A stretch of 64,000 bases of DNA from Neoarius graeffei (Eukaryota; Chordata; Actinopteri; Siluriformes; Ariidae), in NCBI RefSeq assembly GCF_027579695.1, contig NC_083592.1, positions 36,586,714 through 36,650,713 of the forward strand, given 5' to 3'. How positions within the stretch are numbered: the first letter of the stretch is position 1; each line of letters opens with the position of its first letter. The translations under genes and the position numbers were made by a program. This document shows, one piece after another, positions 1 through 10,848 of this stretch. The notes below the pieces were generated by a model. It was not told the origin of the DNA. It saw only the letters and a program-made list of their open reading frames with translations, and did not search any database.

Positions 1-893
1 ATTCAAATATTAGCTACATTAGATAAATATATACTACTATATTTATTACTTAGCTTTTGATTCCTGAAATTTTCACCCACAGAACACAGACAGATTACAT
101 TATGATAAGGTTTAGATTTGTCTCTCAGAGTAACAGCATTTTGCCTGGTTTTGTTAAAACTGGAATAAGATCCTTGTTGCCATTAATGTTCATTGCAATC
201 AAGCGATCAGTTCAAGTTATCAGATATTCAAATATAACAATTAAATAATAACTAGAGCAACTTTAATAACAACTAGTAGTTATTGCCTGTGAACCTGATT
301 TCCTCTGAATGGCGCTCTTCACAGGGGCTAAATCGCTCCCCGTGTCTCCTCGGTGATGTAGGTTCGGCCCTAGTGGAAGGCTCCGGGAAGGAGCGCTGAT
401 TGCGAGGTCCTGTCCAATCGAAACTCTCAGGTGAGTGGGGGAGGGGATTCCTCGCCGAGGCTGCGTGCAGTGTGTTAGTGCGAGTGTGTAGCCTATGGGA
501 AATGAATAGTGTGTTAGCACTAATCCCATGTTTTGAAAAATCGAAAATGTCATGGGCCCCTCTGGGGTGTCATCAATCCATGTGCAAAATATGGAGTGCG
601 CACCAGCCGTGTCGATTTGCATAGGCGAACAGACAGAGACAGAGAGACAGACAGCCTTCCTTGAGTAGTATAGCTTGACAGCCACCATTGCAACATTATG
701 GATCCTGTTTTCAAAACCATAGCTATGATAATAAGACCTATTGATGAACCCGAGGTTTCAATGCTGATCAAATAAAATGGATAAATGCTTTTGCTACAGA
801 GGACTGCATCATAATTCCACTTTTTAAAATGGTTCCTCAAGGGTCCTTTGGATGGATTATGGTTCTGTCTTTCTACAAATAAATTCTCTTTTC

Positions 894-960
894 TACATTA
901 CATTACAGGAATTTAGCAAACACTCTTGTCTGGAGCAATGTACAACAAGTGCAAAAGTCA
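894..960. repeat. Common fish interspersed repeat fragment
   Basis: The stretch beginning at TACATTACAGGAATTTAGCA resembles a short sequence scattered widely in teleost genomes (a motif about removing cells or slots at a TTAGCA core followed by a CTCTTGTC block). I recognise it by pattern only and cannot assign a family. It is also present in the second duplicate near 60836-60902. Confidence 0.35.
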
Positions 961-1085
961 GGAACAAGAAGTGCTGAACTTCCAGACAAGAATTTGTAAA
1001 TCGCTTTACAACTTTAAATCTTAAATCTATAATAAATGTGCTACAATTAGGGTAACAGCCAGAGATGCTTTGCAGTACTCACAGG

Positions 1086-2423
1086 CAGGGCTTTGAACCA
1101 GAATTTTTTTCCTATTGGTTCGTTCCGAACAGAAACGGAATTTTAACGTTTCCGGTTTTGGGTTCCACCATTAAATAGACGTTCCCGAACCGGTTAGAAC
1201 AAAAAAATTTCGTTCCCGGAACGGTTAATTATGTTCCCTGTCAGCTAATGGCTATAAAGTTATGTCTCTGTCTCATCCAGCTTAAGCCAACTGTAGGCTA
1301 ATTCTATTACAACCTTCATTAAATAAGACAAGAAATAATTCAAAACAATTATTATTTCAAATGTTGGCGATTTGGATTCTCAGTATGTCTTCCCATCTAC
1401 ACAAACAGAAAAGTGCCAAAAATGAAAAATAATTCGTTTAGTGTGTTACCAAAGGCTAGTCAGGCCCTATAGAGGGCTACCGCATGACGTCACCGCGCCG
1501 CGAGATTTTGTCAGGCGCCATATTGGAAGACCAAGTACACATCTATGCAAGTACATACATACATAAAACAAACTACACCTGAAATGTAGCCAGGGCCGGT
1601 TCTGCCCTAATCTGGACCCGGGTGCAACATCGTGCAACATCGCGCAACCCCCCCCCCAAAAAAAAAAAAAAACACCAGTCTAAATCAGGACAACCATCAC
1701 ATAACTATAACTATAAACATTTTATATTAACTATTTTAACTAAATGGGCTATAATAAATAAGCCTACAGGCAGCCACGTTGGGCTGCCTCAGAAAAGTAA
1801 CCATTCAATGACACAACTGAAAGCCTGCAGTCACGGCGGGCTGCCTCAGAAAAGTAACCATTTGTCCTACCTTAAAACTTGTTTTGCATTTTCTGCCTCC
1901 TTTTTTGTATTTTCGACCCTCCGTTTATTTTCTTTCCTTTTCTGAAAACCCGATTTGTGTCCAGACATTTTGTTCTGCTACCAGCGAACTAACTCGACAG
2001 GTCTCGTCTCTCGAGCCTGCAATGATTCCCGTGGGAAGGGCAACAACTGATACATTTTTACAAACAGCCAATAGGGAGGTTGCATCGTTGAGGCTCTTCT
2101 TTGCTTAGACGCTCAGTAATGGAGACATGATAGCAGTCCACCTTCCCGCTCTCTCCATTCAGTCAGCGAACGTCACACAGGAAGTGAACCCCAGCGGGTC
2201 ATAGAAACTTGCGCAGGAGAAGAATGGCTTTTTTATTTGTAGGCTACGGAAACTTTGAGGAACGAAATAAAAACCGGTATTAACCGGTTACCATTATTTT
2301 TAATAAGCGTTTCTGTTCTGGAACATAAAAAATAATAAAGTTTCTGGTTTCGTTTCTGTTCCATGTGAAATAGAAAAAGTTCCCGGTTTTCGTTTTCGTT
2401 CCTTGAACCGGTTCAAAGCCCTG
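1086..2423. mobile_element. Non-autonomous hAT transposon, copy 1
   Basis: The ends are a perfect 14-bp terminal inverted repeat, CAGGGCTTTGAACC, flanked by the 8-bp target duplication CTCACAGG at 1078-1085 and 2424-2431. Eight-base duplications and CAG-type ends are hallmarks of hAT elements. The orthologous position in the downstream duplicate (near 61020) is an empty site with one CTCACAGG. No transposase frame is visible. The centre (about 1471-2120) differs from the sister element at 7306-8143 and holds unrelated nested fragments. Confidence 0.92.
1471..1594. mobile_element. Terminal fragment of a THAP-type DNA transposon nested in the hAT element
   Basis: This piece, starting AGAGGGCTACCGCATGACGT, matches the left end of the element that starts near 29813 over about 120 bases, including a short CATACATACATA tract. 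It is followed by a CAGGGCCGG motif that looks like another hAT-type terminus. It is absent from the otherwise similar hAT copy at 7306-8143, so it is a secondary insertion or replacement. Confidence 0.5.
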
Positions 2424-2535
2424 CTCACAGGAGACAGGAATGTTCTACATAGGGTTCTGCAAAGATCCTTCAAGGGTTCACCCAGAGGGACAATCTAAAG
2501 ATGGAACCTTTAACTGTAATATAATCTTAACTGGT

Positions 2536-2682
2536 CTGTGTCTATGTGTCAGCCCTGTGATGACCTGGCGACTTGTCCAGGGTGTACCCCGCCTTTCGCC
2601 CGTAGTCAGCTGGGATAGGCTCCAGCTTGCCTGTGACCCTGTAGAACAGGATAAAGCAGTTAGAGATAATGAGATGAGATAA
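2536..2682 (+). mobile_element. 3' fragment of the tRNA-derived SINE
   Basis: Matches the 3' half and GATGA tail of the full SINEs at 12480 and 34911. The tRNA-like head is missing. The same fragment lies at 61127-61277 in the second duplicate, so it predates the gene duplication. Confidence 0.85.
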
Positions 2683-3129
2683 TCTTAACTGAGTGAACTG
2701 AGTGAACCAAGCCAACTATGGTTGGGTGTGAGTCTTTGATTTGTGTGTGTGTCTGTGTGCTTGCTTTCCAAGTTCTCAGAATAAAAGAGCTGATCATGAC
2801 AAGGCATAACAGATTAAGAAGTGTCCTCCATGGTGGTAAATAACAAATTAAATATACTGCATGTGAATTAACACAGTATCACATGCTTCGTCAGCAAAGC
2901 TTACATGTGAATTGGCTAACTGGAATTTTGTTGTTTCTTTAAGAACCTTTTTTTTTTTTTTTTTAACCCATGTTTTTAGGGTGTCAGTATGAGAAAGATG
3001 ATAAGTCAGTGGGGCCAGTTTCATGTCAATCTCTGAAACAGCTGTTTTGGACAAGTGGATAAGCAAGACTCAACAAGGGGTGTGTATAGAGGCTGGTCAT
3101 GAGAGGTAATAGAGGGTTGGGCATAGGCC

Positions 3130-3137
3130 TATATAAG
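3130..3137 (+). promoter_or_regulatory. TATA box of aqp3-like gene copy 1
   Basis: TATATAAG lies 92 bases before the ATG at 3229. A start site some 25-30 bases downstream, near 3160, would leave a 5' untranslated leader of about 70 bases. The same box is kept at 61746-61753 in copy 2. The assignment rests on motif and spacing only. Confidence 0.6.
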
Positions 3138-3228
3138 TATCAAAGGAGAATGCTGAGCCAATTTGAAATCATTCCACTGAGGAACGTAAAGTGCAGCATT
3201 CAACTGGAGTCAAGAATTCAGCAGGACA

Positions 3229-3336
3229 ATGAGCAGGCAAAAGTTTGTACTGAATAAGATAGCTCGGACCTTGCAAATCCGTAATAAGCTAGCACGTCAG
3301 GGACTGGCTGAATGCTTGGGGACGCTAATCCTGGTG
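3229..3336 (+). CDS. aqp3: aqp3-like exon 1 (N-terminus and helix 1)
   Basis: Thirty-six codons from the ATG, ending in phase 0 at GTG before the donor GTGAGT. It encodes a basic cytoplasmic N-terminus ([16 protein letters not shown]) and most of helix 1. The downstream duplicate differs by two amino acids, Ile11 to Leu and Arg13 to Gln. Confidence 0.92.
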
Positions 3337-4167
3337 GTGAGTGTCTGCCTCTTCTTTGCACTCTCTTTTATTAATTCATAAAAGCTCACATTTTTCTTTG
3401 ATTCGTAAAATGTTCATATTTGTATCATTTCTCTAGTTCTGATATTATTTGCATTCAGTAACATTATTTGATAAACTTTCAAATACCCTTCAGTGTATCT
3501 GTCCCATTGCTAATATTTTAATTGACAGCCTTAAAAGGCCAAATAAAGAGATAATAAAGAGAATATTCATCCAACTGGTGCACAGTAACTAAGGTTTTTA
3601 TATTTTTTTTTATTTTTGTATTTATTTCTTTTTAATGAGCAGATATGCATTTACTGGACAAATAGTTGTTGATGCAGTTTGCCTTCACTGGTTGATGGAT
3701 TTGACAATACACAATGCGTAAATGTATTTTTGTTTTTTTCTGTTCCACTGTTGATATTTGTAATCAGCTTAAGGTTATAGGCAGCATTATAGGGGCAACT
3801 GGAAAATAAAAAAACATTCACCAGATGGTGCAATTTAGTAAATAACTGATGTATTGTTATGCATAGATATGCATACAGTGTACATGGAATGATAATCAGT
3901 TCTGGCTCACTGGGAGGAATAAATCTCATCTCATCTCATTATCTCTAGCTGCTTTATCCTGTTCTACAGGGTCGCAGGCAAGCTGGAGCCTATCGCAGCT
4001 GACTATGGGTGAAAGGCGGGGTACACCCTAACAAACAAAAAACGCTTTAAGACATTCTTTCCTCAAGGGCACTGTTATGATAAGAAATGAGGTCAGTAAT
4101 AACATAGATGAATTAATCCAGGGAAGAATTAACATGCAAGTGACAGGCCATAATATATATAAATATG

Positions 4168-4221
<54 letters not shown>

Positions 4222-7200
4222 CGTGCGTGTTACTTTTCTTACTTTCTACTTTTAACTAACATGCTGATTGACATTCACACACCATGTAAACCAGTTCGTT
4301 ATCTAACTACATATGTACCAGTAAAGACATACACTGACAATGATCAGCCATAAAATTAAAAACACTGATAGGTAAAGTGAATTATCTTGATTACGTTGTT
4401 ACAGTGGCACCTGTTAAGGGCTGGGATATATTCGGCAGCAAGAGAACAGTCAGTTCTCGAAGTTGATGCGTTGGAAGCAGGAAAAATGGGCAAGTGTAAG
4501 GATCTGAGTGACTTTGACACATTGTGATGGCTAGATGACTGGGTCTGAGCATGTCCAAAATGACACATCTTGTGGGGTGTTTGCGGTATGCAGTGGTTAG
4601 TACCGACCAAAAGTGGTCCAAGGAAGGACAACCGGTGAAACAGCAACAGGGTCATGGGCATTGAAGGCTCACTGATTTGCATGGGGCATGAAGGCTAGCC
4701 CATATGATCCAATCCCACAGAAGAGCTACTGTAGCACAAACTGCTGAAAAATTTAATGCTGACTAAAACAGAAAGGTGTCAGCATTAACTTTTTCAGCAG
4801 TTTGTGCTACAGTAGCTCTTCTGTGGGATTGGACTGAGTTTGATCTAAAATATCAGTGAAACTGCTTGGATTTCTTCAAAAGAAGAACGTATTGAAATCA
4901 TTCTCATGCCTACAGCACAAAGATCATTTAAGTAAATGTATTCAAAGTGCATTGACATGTAAAACACCAGATATGTTAACATAAGTTCATAATGAATGGG
5001 AGAGACATGTGTTTACAAAGATATGGCAATCATGTGTTGTAAAGGATGCGTTGTTACATTTTGCTAAAAAAAATTAATTTCCTCTATGTATGGAGACATT
5101 ATTTGTCAGAAAATAACTTCTATTCTGAAGTGTGTCTGAAAGGCATCTTGACTACTATGTTTAAGGACAAATGATGTCTATGCCGAGATTGGAGTAAAAT
5201 TAATGTGATTCAGAACACCTAAAGAATGGAAGACTTTATCCAGACTATATGATCTATGGCTCTGTTAAACACCTTAATACCCACTTGCTGCTCTTACATG
5301 CCAGACACTAGTCTGGCACACTAGCTAAGGTACTTTCAAGGATTTGTCAAGAGCTACAGGATCAATCAAATGATGTTATTGCGGTTCGATTCAAATTCAA
5401 AGAAAAATTAATAAGAGTGTGAAGATCTGGTATGTTAAATAAGCCCAGAGAGGTGTTCATATGTATATTTTATTGATCAAGGACATGATAATTTCCTAAA
5501 AAAAATTACACTGTACTGAATTGCATTTCATATGCAAGGTTGATAAATTGACACATATTAATTACTTCACATATACTGATTCTATAGCCTTTTCTATATT
5601 TTAATTCAAGAATAGCATCTATTTCAGCTAGCTGGACCCCTACACTAATTTATGCCACAAGTAATAGTGATATGAAAACTGACTCCCAAAAGTTTTGATC
5701 ATATCTGCCATCTTGAACTACACACTTTTGATAACATGTTCACTGTCTTTGGACTGTTCTCGGGAAAATGTAATCTATCTATCTCTTGAATCAATCTTGC
5801 TTTGGTGCTTAATCCATTCTTGTTTCTGTCTGCAGATGTTTGGTTGTGGTGCAGTGGCTCAGTTAACACTCAGTAAAGGATCTCATGGCATCTTCCTCAC
5901 TGTAAACCTAGCCTTTGGCTTTGCAGCCACACTCGGAATCTTGGTGTGCGGCCAAGTCTCAGGTACCACAAATTCTTTCAATATTGAACACTAATTTGTC
6001 CACTCTGTAGATATGAAGAAAGAAATAATTTTAGTCACAGATATTCTTAGGAATTAAAGCAAAGTGTTAAAACCTTTTTTCCCCCTGTTCTTTCATTTTG
6101 TTCTGAAATGTTTTTTACCATTCACCTTTCATAAATTATAAGTTTTGCCACCAATTTCACAGGCGGTCATCTGAACCCAGCTGTAACTTTTGCCCTCTGC
6201 CTTCTTGGAAGGGCAAAATGGAGAAAGTTTCTGGTGTACTTTCTTGCTCAGACAATTGGTGCCTTTTTTGGGGCTGGTATCGTCTTTGGCATGTATTATG
6301 GTAAGTATCACAAGAAGATTAATCCATTGTAATAGAATTCCAAAAATACTGTTCATAATTTTCAAACATTTTTTTTTTAATTCCATGATTAAGATGCCAT
6401 CAAGGTACATGAAGATAAAGACAGTGATCTAAGTGAAATTTTTGCCACCTATCCTGGTAAACACCTTAGTATCGCTAACGGCTTTTTTGATCAGGTTAGT
6501 AATTCCATCACTACATGATAATATCTGTTGCTGTTCTTATATGCTGATGTGATGTCTGAGTGTGTCTCATATATTTAGTTGAAGTTGAAAGGTCATAGAA
6601 CACTGTGTGTTCAAAAGCACAGCCTTCTTAGACTGAAAAATGATGAACTATTTCTATCCCCAACATCCTTTCCATGAAGAATGTATGGTTTCATGTAGCT
6701 CCCAATTTCTCCAAATACTTTTGAGTCCAGGGTTGGAATCAGTTCATAACTTGGGAGACGTATCAACCATTGAGTTCAGAGTTGCATCTGCCAAGTTTTT
6801 TGTTGGTCACATTGAAGTCATGCCTTTAGCTCTGGAGAACAGCTACATATGCAGTGGTGGCTCCAGAGATTTTTCCTTAGGGTGGCAAAGGGGGGGCATA
6901 GGTTCCAGGAGGGGGGCATAGGTTGTCGATGCAGCAGTTTAAGCAAATCGTAGAAATCATTTTTACTTACGCTCAAGAAAGACTCACAATCAAGTCATCT
7001 TGTCAAATATGTATTGAGCTATTGTACCATCAAGGAAAACGGATTCAACCATCTAAACCATCTTTTCTGAAAGTATATTCCCAAGCAATGAATGGAACTA
7101 TTCTGCCCTAGCGATGTATCAAAAAATAGACAGATAGCGAACGGTTTAGATTGTGGATCTTTACTGAAGACTTCAAACTTATACAGATGTGTTCATCCTC

Positions 7201-9407
7201 GATTTCCATAAAACTAAAAGAAACAAATTAAGATATCACTAAACTGAATAGCACACAGGCGAAAACGCGAGCTAGGCTGACCTGCTAGTAATGCTAACAC
7301 ACAACCAGGGCTTTGAACCAGAATTTTTTTCCTATTGGTTCGTTCCGAACAGAAACGGAATTTTAATGTTTCCGGTTTTGGGTTCCACCATTAAATAGAC
7401 GTTCCCGAACCGGTTAGAACAAAAAAATTTCGTTCCCGGAACGGTTAATTACGTTCCCTGTCAGCTGTTTAACAAATGGCTATAAAATGATGTCTCTGTC
7501 TCATCCAGCTTAAGCCAAATGTAGGCTAATTCTATTACAATCTTCATTAAATAAGACAAGAAATAATTCAAAACAATTATTATTTCAAATGTTGGCGATT
7601 TGGATTCTCAGTATGTCTTCCCATCTACACAAACAGAAAAAGTGCCAAAAATGAAAGATAATTCGTTTAGTGTGTTACCAAAGGCTAGTCAGGCCCTATG
7701 CATTGATAGGCTAACAGAGGTTAACGTCATTCAATGTTCGTGAGCCTCTCATTAACGTGGACAAATATATTGATATCGTGTTTGAAATTGACGTTTTTGA
7801 ATAACGATAGACTGCAATATTTACCTCTTATTTAAGATGTGGAGACATGATAGTAGTCCACCCTCCCGCTCTCTCCATTCAGTCAGCGAACGTCACACAG
7901 GAAGTGAACCCCAGCGGGTCATAGAAACTTGCGCAGGAGAAGAATGACTTTTTTATTTGTAGGCTACAGAAACTTTGAGGAACGAAATAAAAACCGGTAT
8001 AAACCGGTTACCATTATTTTTAATAAGCGTTTCTGTTCCGGAACATAAAAAATAATAAAGTTTCTGGTTTCGTTTCTGTTCCATGTGAAATAGAAAAAGT
8101 TCCCGGTTTTCGTTTTCGTTCCTTGAACCGGTTCAAAGCCCTGCACACAACACACAAGTTGTTTACTTTCTAAAGCCTATCACTTTACAAAACTATTAGC
8201 TTTCATTTTGTTGCCTAGCATACACAGAAAGAAAAACATAACTTACAGGTATAGCTACTACTGGAACCTAGCGAGACAGCACTCCATAAATCCAACCAAT
8301 GACATTGCCTCATCAGAAGTCAAGCATTCAGAAGAATCATAACAGAAGAACGTCTCTCTCTGGGTGAAACCATTTCAAAATTCCGGGGGTGGGGTGGGGT
8401 GTGAAATAACATAAATAACAGTAGGTAGAGATGAGATAAGGGCTTAGTATCGCTGTAGATAGATAATTGAATTTCAAAAATGTGTTTTAATAAATAATTC
8501 TTTTTAAAATAGGGGGGCAACTGTGGTGGCAAGACATATTTTTATAGTGGCAACTGCCACCTTTTGCCACCCCTTAAAACCACGCCTGTACATATGCTGT
8601 ACACAACTTTTCTCTCCAGCTTCAAGATGATAGTAAATTTGATGTTTCATTGGGCTCACATTTCCAGGTTGAATTTCTACAAAAAAATCAGTTCACCCAG
8701 TAACCAACACTGAGTATGCTATAATGTGTTTTGTGGGTTTTTTTTGTTTGTTTGTTTGTTTTTGAGTCTACATTTTGTAACTCATATGATCTAGGTGTAT
8801 GAACTGTTCCTCTTTGTCTGATGAATTACTCAAACCAGGTGCAGCTAAACTAAATGAATCTGACCTTTATCTCACCACTTGTTCATTGTTATACTTTATA
8901 GGTGATAGGCACAGCTGCACTGATTGTGTGCATCCTGGCCATAGTAGACCCCTACAACAACCCCATCCCACAAGGACTTGAGGCCTTCACTGTGGGATTC
9001 ACTGTACTTGTCATCGGTTTATCTATGGGCTTCAATGCAGGCTATGCTGTAAACCCAGCTAGGGACCTGGGGCCTCGTCTTTTCACTGCCATTGCAGGCT
9101 GGGGTGCAGAAGTCTTTAGGTAGGTTAATCTCAACACCAAATTATCTGCCAGCCTCGGCTCTTATGATGAATCAATTTCCATTGCAATAGTATTATAAAC
9201 ACATGAATGAAACTATTTCTCCCCAACACTTACAGGCAGGCCTGGTTCCTGGTGCCTGTCTTTGCACCATTCGTGGGGACAGTCATTGGAGTGATTTTGT
9301 ACCAACTGATGGTGGGTTGGCATACAGAAGGGGAGGCACGGGACAAGAAAGAGGCAGCACAAGAGATTACTGTCAAGTTAAATGATGTTGATTCTTCAGC
9401 TTCCTAA
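3229..9407 (+). CDS. aqp3: Aquaglyceroporin, aquaporin-3-like (spliced gene, six coding exons)
   Basis: The exons join without a frame error: 3229-3336, 5836-5962, 6163-6300, 6394-6494, 8902-9119 and 9236-9407, giving 287 codons. All introns are GT-AG. The product is a six-helix membrane channel of the aquaporin-3 group, which passes water, glycerol and, in known members, urea. Both pore motifs are intact: NPA in GHLNPAVTF (exon 3) and NPA in NPARDLGPR (exon 5). The aspartate after the second NPA marks the glycerol-passing branch. The start fits the family: a short basic N-terminus, then [16 protein letters not shown] as helix 1. Compared with aquaporin-3 as I know it, loop C before FATYP is about six residues shorter and the stretch between EVF and WF before helix 6 about two shorter. 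I infer a functional teleost aqp3 paralogue; aqp3a versus aqp3b is unresolved. Confidence 0.9.
3923..4029 (-). mobile_element. SINE 3' tail fragment, antisense, in intron 1
   Basis: Reverse complement of the SINE tail: TCTCATCTCATCTCATTATC, then the conserved GTCGCAGGCAAGCTGGAGCC region. It is shared with 62539-62643 in copy 2, so it is older than the duplication. Confidence 0.85.
4171..4230. repeat. (GT)n microsatellite in intron 1
   Basis: About 25 GT units followed by GCGT steps. The orthologous tract in copy 2 (62786-62812) is much shorter, so the tract has changed length since duplication. Confidence 0.95.
4353..4850 (+). pseudogene. Remnant of a Tc1-like transposase region in intron 1
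   Basis: An ATG at 4486 starts [11 protein letters not shown], a start I recognise from a common fish Tc1-type transposase. Frames after it are broken by small deletions and stops, for example directly after DFDT. Later pieces (RYAVV-, QKWSK-, GQPV-like) can be followed to about 4700. The sequence then folds back on itself at 4709-4832. It is inactive, and the same relic is present at 62938-63433. Confidence 0.7.
4709..4832. repeat. 55-bp inverted repeat (hairpin) within the Tc1 relic
   Basis: The arms 4709-4763 and 4778-4832 are reverse complements with one mismatch, separated by 14 bases. The outer end of each arm reads CCAATCCCACAGAAGAGCTA. Copy 2 carries the same hairpin at 63292-63415. 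Confidence 0.93.
5836..5962 (+). CDS. aqp3: aqp3-like exon 2 (helices 1-2)
   Basis: The acceptor is CTGCAG just before ATG TTT GGT, and the donor is G|GTACCA, leaving phase 1. It encodes MFGCGAVAQ through [16 protein letters not shown], the end of helix 1 and all of helix 2. Confidence 0.92.
6163..6300 (+). CDS. aqp3: aqp3-like exon 3 (first NPA box, helix 3)
   Basis: The acceptor TTCACAG restores the split glycine codon. The exon encodes [16 protein letters not shown] (first half-helix with NPA) and helix 3 up to FGMYY, then the donor GTAAGT, phase 1. Confidence 0.92.
6394..6494 (+). CDS. aqp3: aqp3-like exon 4 (extracellular loop C)
   Basis: The acceptor is a poly-T tract followed by ATTAAG, and the donor is GTTAGT. 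It encodes [16 protein letters not shown] and [18 protein letters not shown]. The segment between DAI and FATYP has 13 residues instead of the roughly 19 usual in aquaporin-3. The NxT/S sequon often found there is missing. The exon ends in phase 0. Confidence 0.85.
6852..8588. mobile_element. Outer hAT element in aqp3 intron 4
   Basis: The 8-bp target duplication TACATATG stands at 6844-6851 and 8589-8596. The ends are CAGTGGTGG and the complement of CCACGCCTG, an imperfect CAG-type inverted repeat. Inside are G-rich pieces (AGGGTGGCAAAGG and its counterpart near 8512) and the nested element 7306-8143. No transposase is recognisable, so it is non-autonomous. Confidence 0.85.
7306..8143. mobile_element. 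Inner hAT element nested in the outer one
   Basis: It has the same perfect 14-bp ends (CAGGGCTTTGAACC) as the element at 1086-2423 and is flanked by CACACAAC at 7298-7305 and 8144-8151. Outer thirds of both elements match closely, including ACGTTCCCGAACCGGTTAGA. The centre at about 7699-7843 differs, so they are two length variants of one family. Confidence 0.92.
8902..9119 (+). CDS. aqp3: aqp3-like exon 5 (helices 4-5, second NPA box)
   Basis: The acceptor is TTTATAG before GTG ATA GGC. The exon encodes [20 protein letters not shown], helix 5 and the second pore loop [18 protein letters not shown]. It ends within the codon after EVF at AG|GTAGGT, phase 2. Confidence 0.92.
9236..9407 (+). 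CDS. aqp3: aqp3-like exon 6 (helix 6, C-terminus and stop)
   Basis: The acceptor is ACTTACAG. It encodes [19 protein letters not shown] (helix 6), then [18 protein letters not shown] and an acidic cytoplasmic tail ending at TAA, 9405-9407. No clear AATAAA signal lies close behind; the 3' untranslated end was not located. Confidence 0.9.
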
Positions 9408-10765
9408 GCTGGGTTGATCAATATAGCAACTAGACCTACAACTGTTTTGTTCATGATTCAATAGGTTATGAGCAATGACACAATTCCAAGAGGTATTCTT
9501 GCCTATCATGGAGGGAATCCTGTAAGGAAGAACACAGCTGTCTATCTTCAATTAATTACATTTCACAAAATTGCTATCATACAATACAGTATATACTTAT
9601 AAGTCCTTTGTTATCTGTGCTCTGTACTCTATATATCCTCATGACATAAGCCTAAATGCTCTTTCTTCATGACGAATTATATTAATTCTAGAAAGGAAAG
9701 AAATAATGGAAACAAAATTCAAATCATGGAAAAGCATCACAACCTTTGCATTTACAATATATTTTGTACTATTTGAAATGTTTCTGTATTAATATCATGC
9801 TGAGATTTTTTTTTGTACTTAAGTTGATTATGACCATGTGAGCATTAGTACATGTATGCACACTTGCTAATTTTCATTTCGGTGTAAATATATTTTTTTC
9901 AGTCAGGCAAGAAACTTATAGGTGAGTGATGAACTTCTGTTATTTGTTAACTGTTATGTCCTACGTAAATTGTTTAGGAGAATTCTTAGCTGTTCCATTA
10001 TGGCTAAAATAGCATATTAGCATCTTAGTAATGTTGATCAGTGCTGAAGATGGATCACTTGGCACCCTGGTGTGGAAGTCTGATTTCGCCAACCACCCCA
10101 GCCCCACATAGTAAATGACAGAGTATAGTTACCTTTATCTATAGCCGACCTTTATCTATGACACTTCTCATTATTATTCTTAAATTGTGTGCCTGATGGT
10201 TTTTCCCTTCTTGTTTCAACTTTTGGAATGGCTAAAGTTTATCCAAAATACTAGCATTTCTGCTGTTTGAGGTTGAGTGGTTACTCATCCCCCAAGAGTA
10301 AGTCAAGGGTCAAGAGACTAAACCAAGTAGGAGGAGGCATGGAGGAGGTGCAAAGGACATATTTTTGTAAAAGGTTAGAGGTGGACTGGTAGCTCCATGT
10401 GAGAAAGGCAGTGATGATGGTGTTTGACGTTTGCACCCATTCTGACAGTTAAATATCTGCTGAATGATCCCACATTCTTTGGCTAGACTTTTCTAAACAG
10501 CACAAATAGAAGGGCCAGCGAACTGATCAGGGGAGCTCACCAGCTACAGAAACATTGTGCTTGTGTTGATATTATATTTATCCAACATGCAGCAACTTGA
10601 ACGGTACCGCCCTGGGCGGAGCCATATTGCCCATGCCAAAATCCACATCTGATGTTCATATACTTTGACCATAAGTAAAGAATTCACTACAACCTACCTT
10701 TGTTTTTCTTTCGACAGTAAATGTAATTAAAATTTCTTTGGGAACTACTGCTGTCTTTGGGAAAG

Positions 10766-10766
<1 letters not shown>
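9408..10766 (+). other. 3' flank of the aqp3-like gene, probably with its 3' UTR
   Basis: AT-rich sequence without a recognisable repeat or open frame. It should contain the 3' untranslated region, but the first AATAAA-like strings I see lie in A-rich runs near 10880, so no polyadenylation site is claimed. Confidence 0.4.

Positions 10767-10845
<79 letters not shown>
10767..10845. repeat. (TA)n microsatellite
   Basis: About 39 uninterrupted TA units. Confidence 0.97.

Positions 10846-10848
<3 letters not shown>

Larger units (their letters stand above)
1..5417 (+). repeat. Tandem duplication block, copy 1 (aqp3 promoter, exon 1, start of intron 1)
   Basis: This block aligns base for base with 59942-64000 in the same orientation; position 1 corresponds to 59942 and 5417 to 64000. 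In the first kilobase I count about ten single-base differences, near 1 percent. The main length difference is a hAT element at 1086-2423 present only here. Two GT microsatellites also differ in length. Both ends of the block lie beyond what the window shows, so the duplicated unit is larger than 5.4 kb. Confidence 0.95.

Noticed and set aside
263-688. 141-codon open frame on the minus strand, nearly identical in both duplicates (also 60204-60629)
   Set aside because: Its conservation is explained by the young duplication; composition is not protein-like and there is no recognisable domain.
4077-4353. Cys/Val-repeat peptides
   Set aside because: Translation of a GT microsatellite.
5695-5994. 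99-codon frame spanning aqp3 exon 2
   Set aside because: It is exon 2 extended into both introns; the splice sites define the real coding part.
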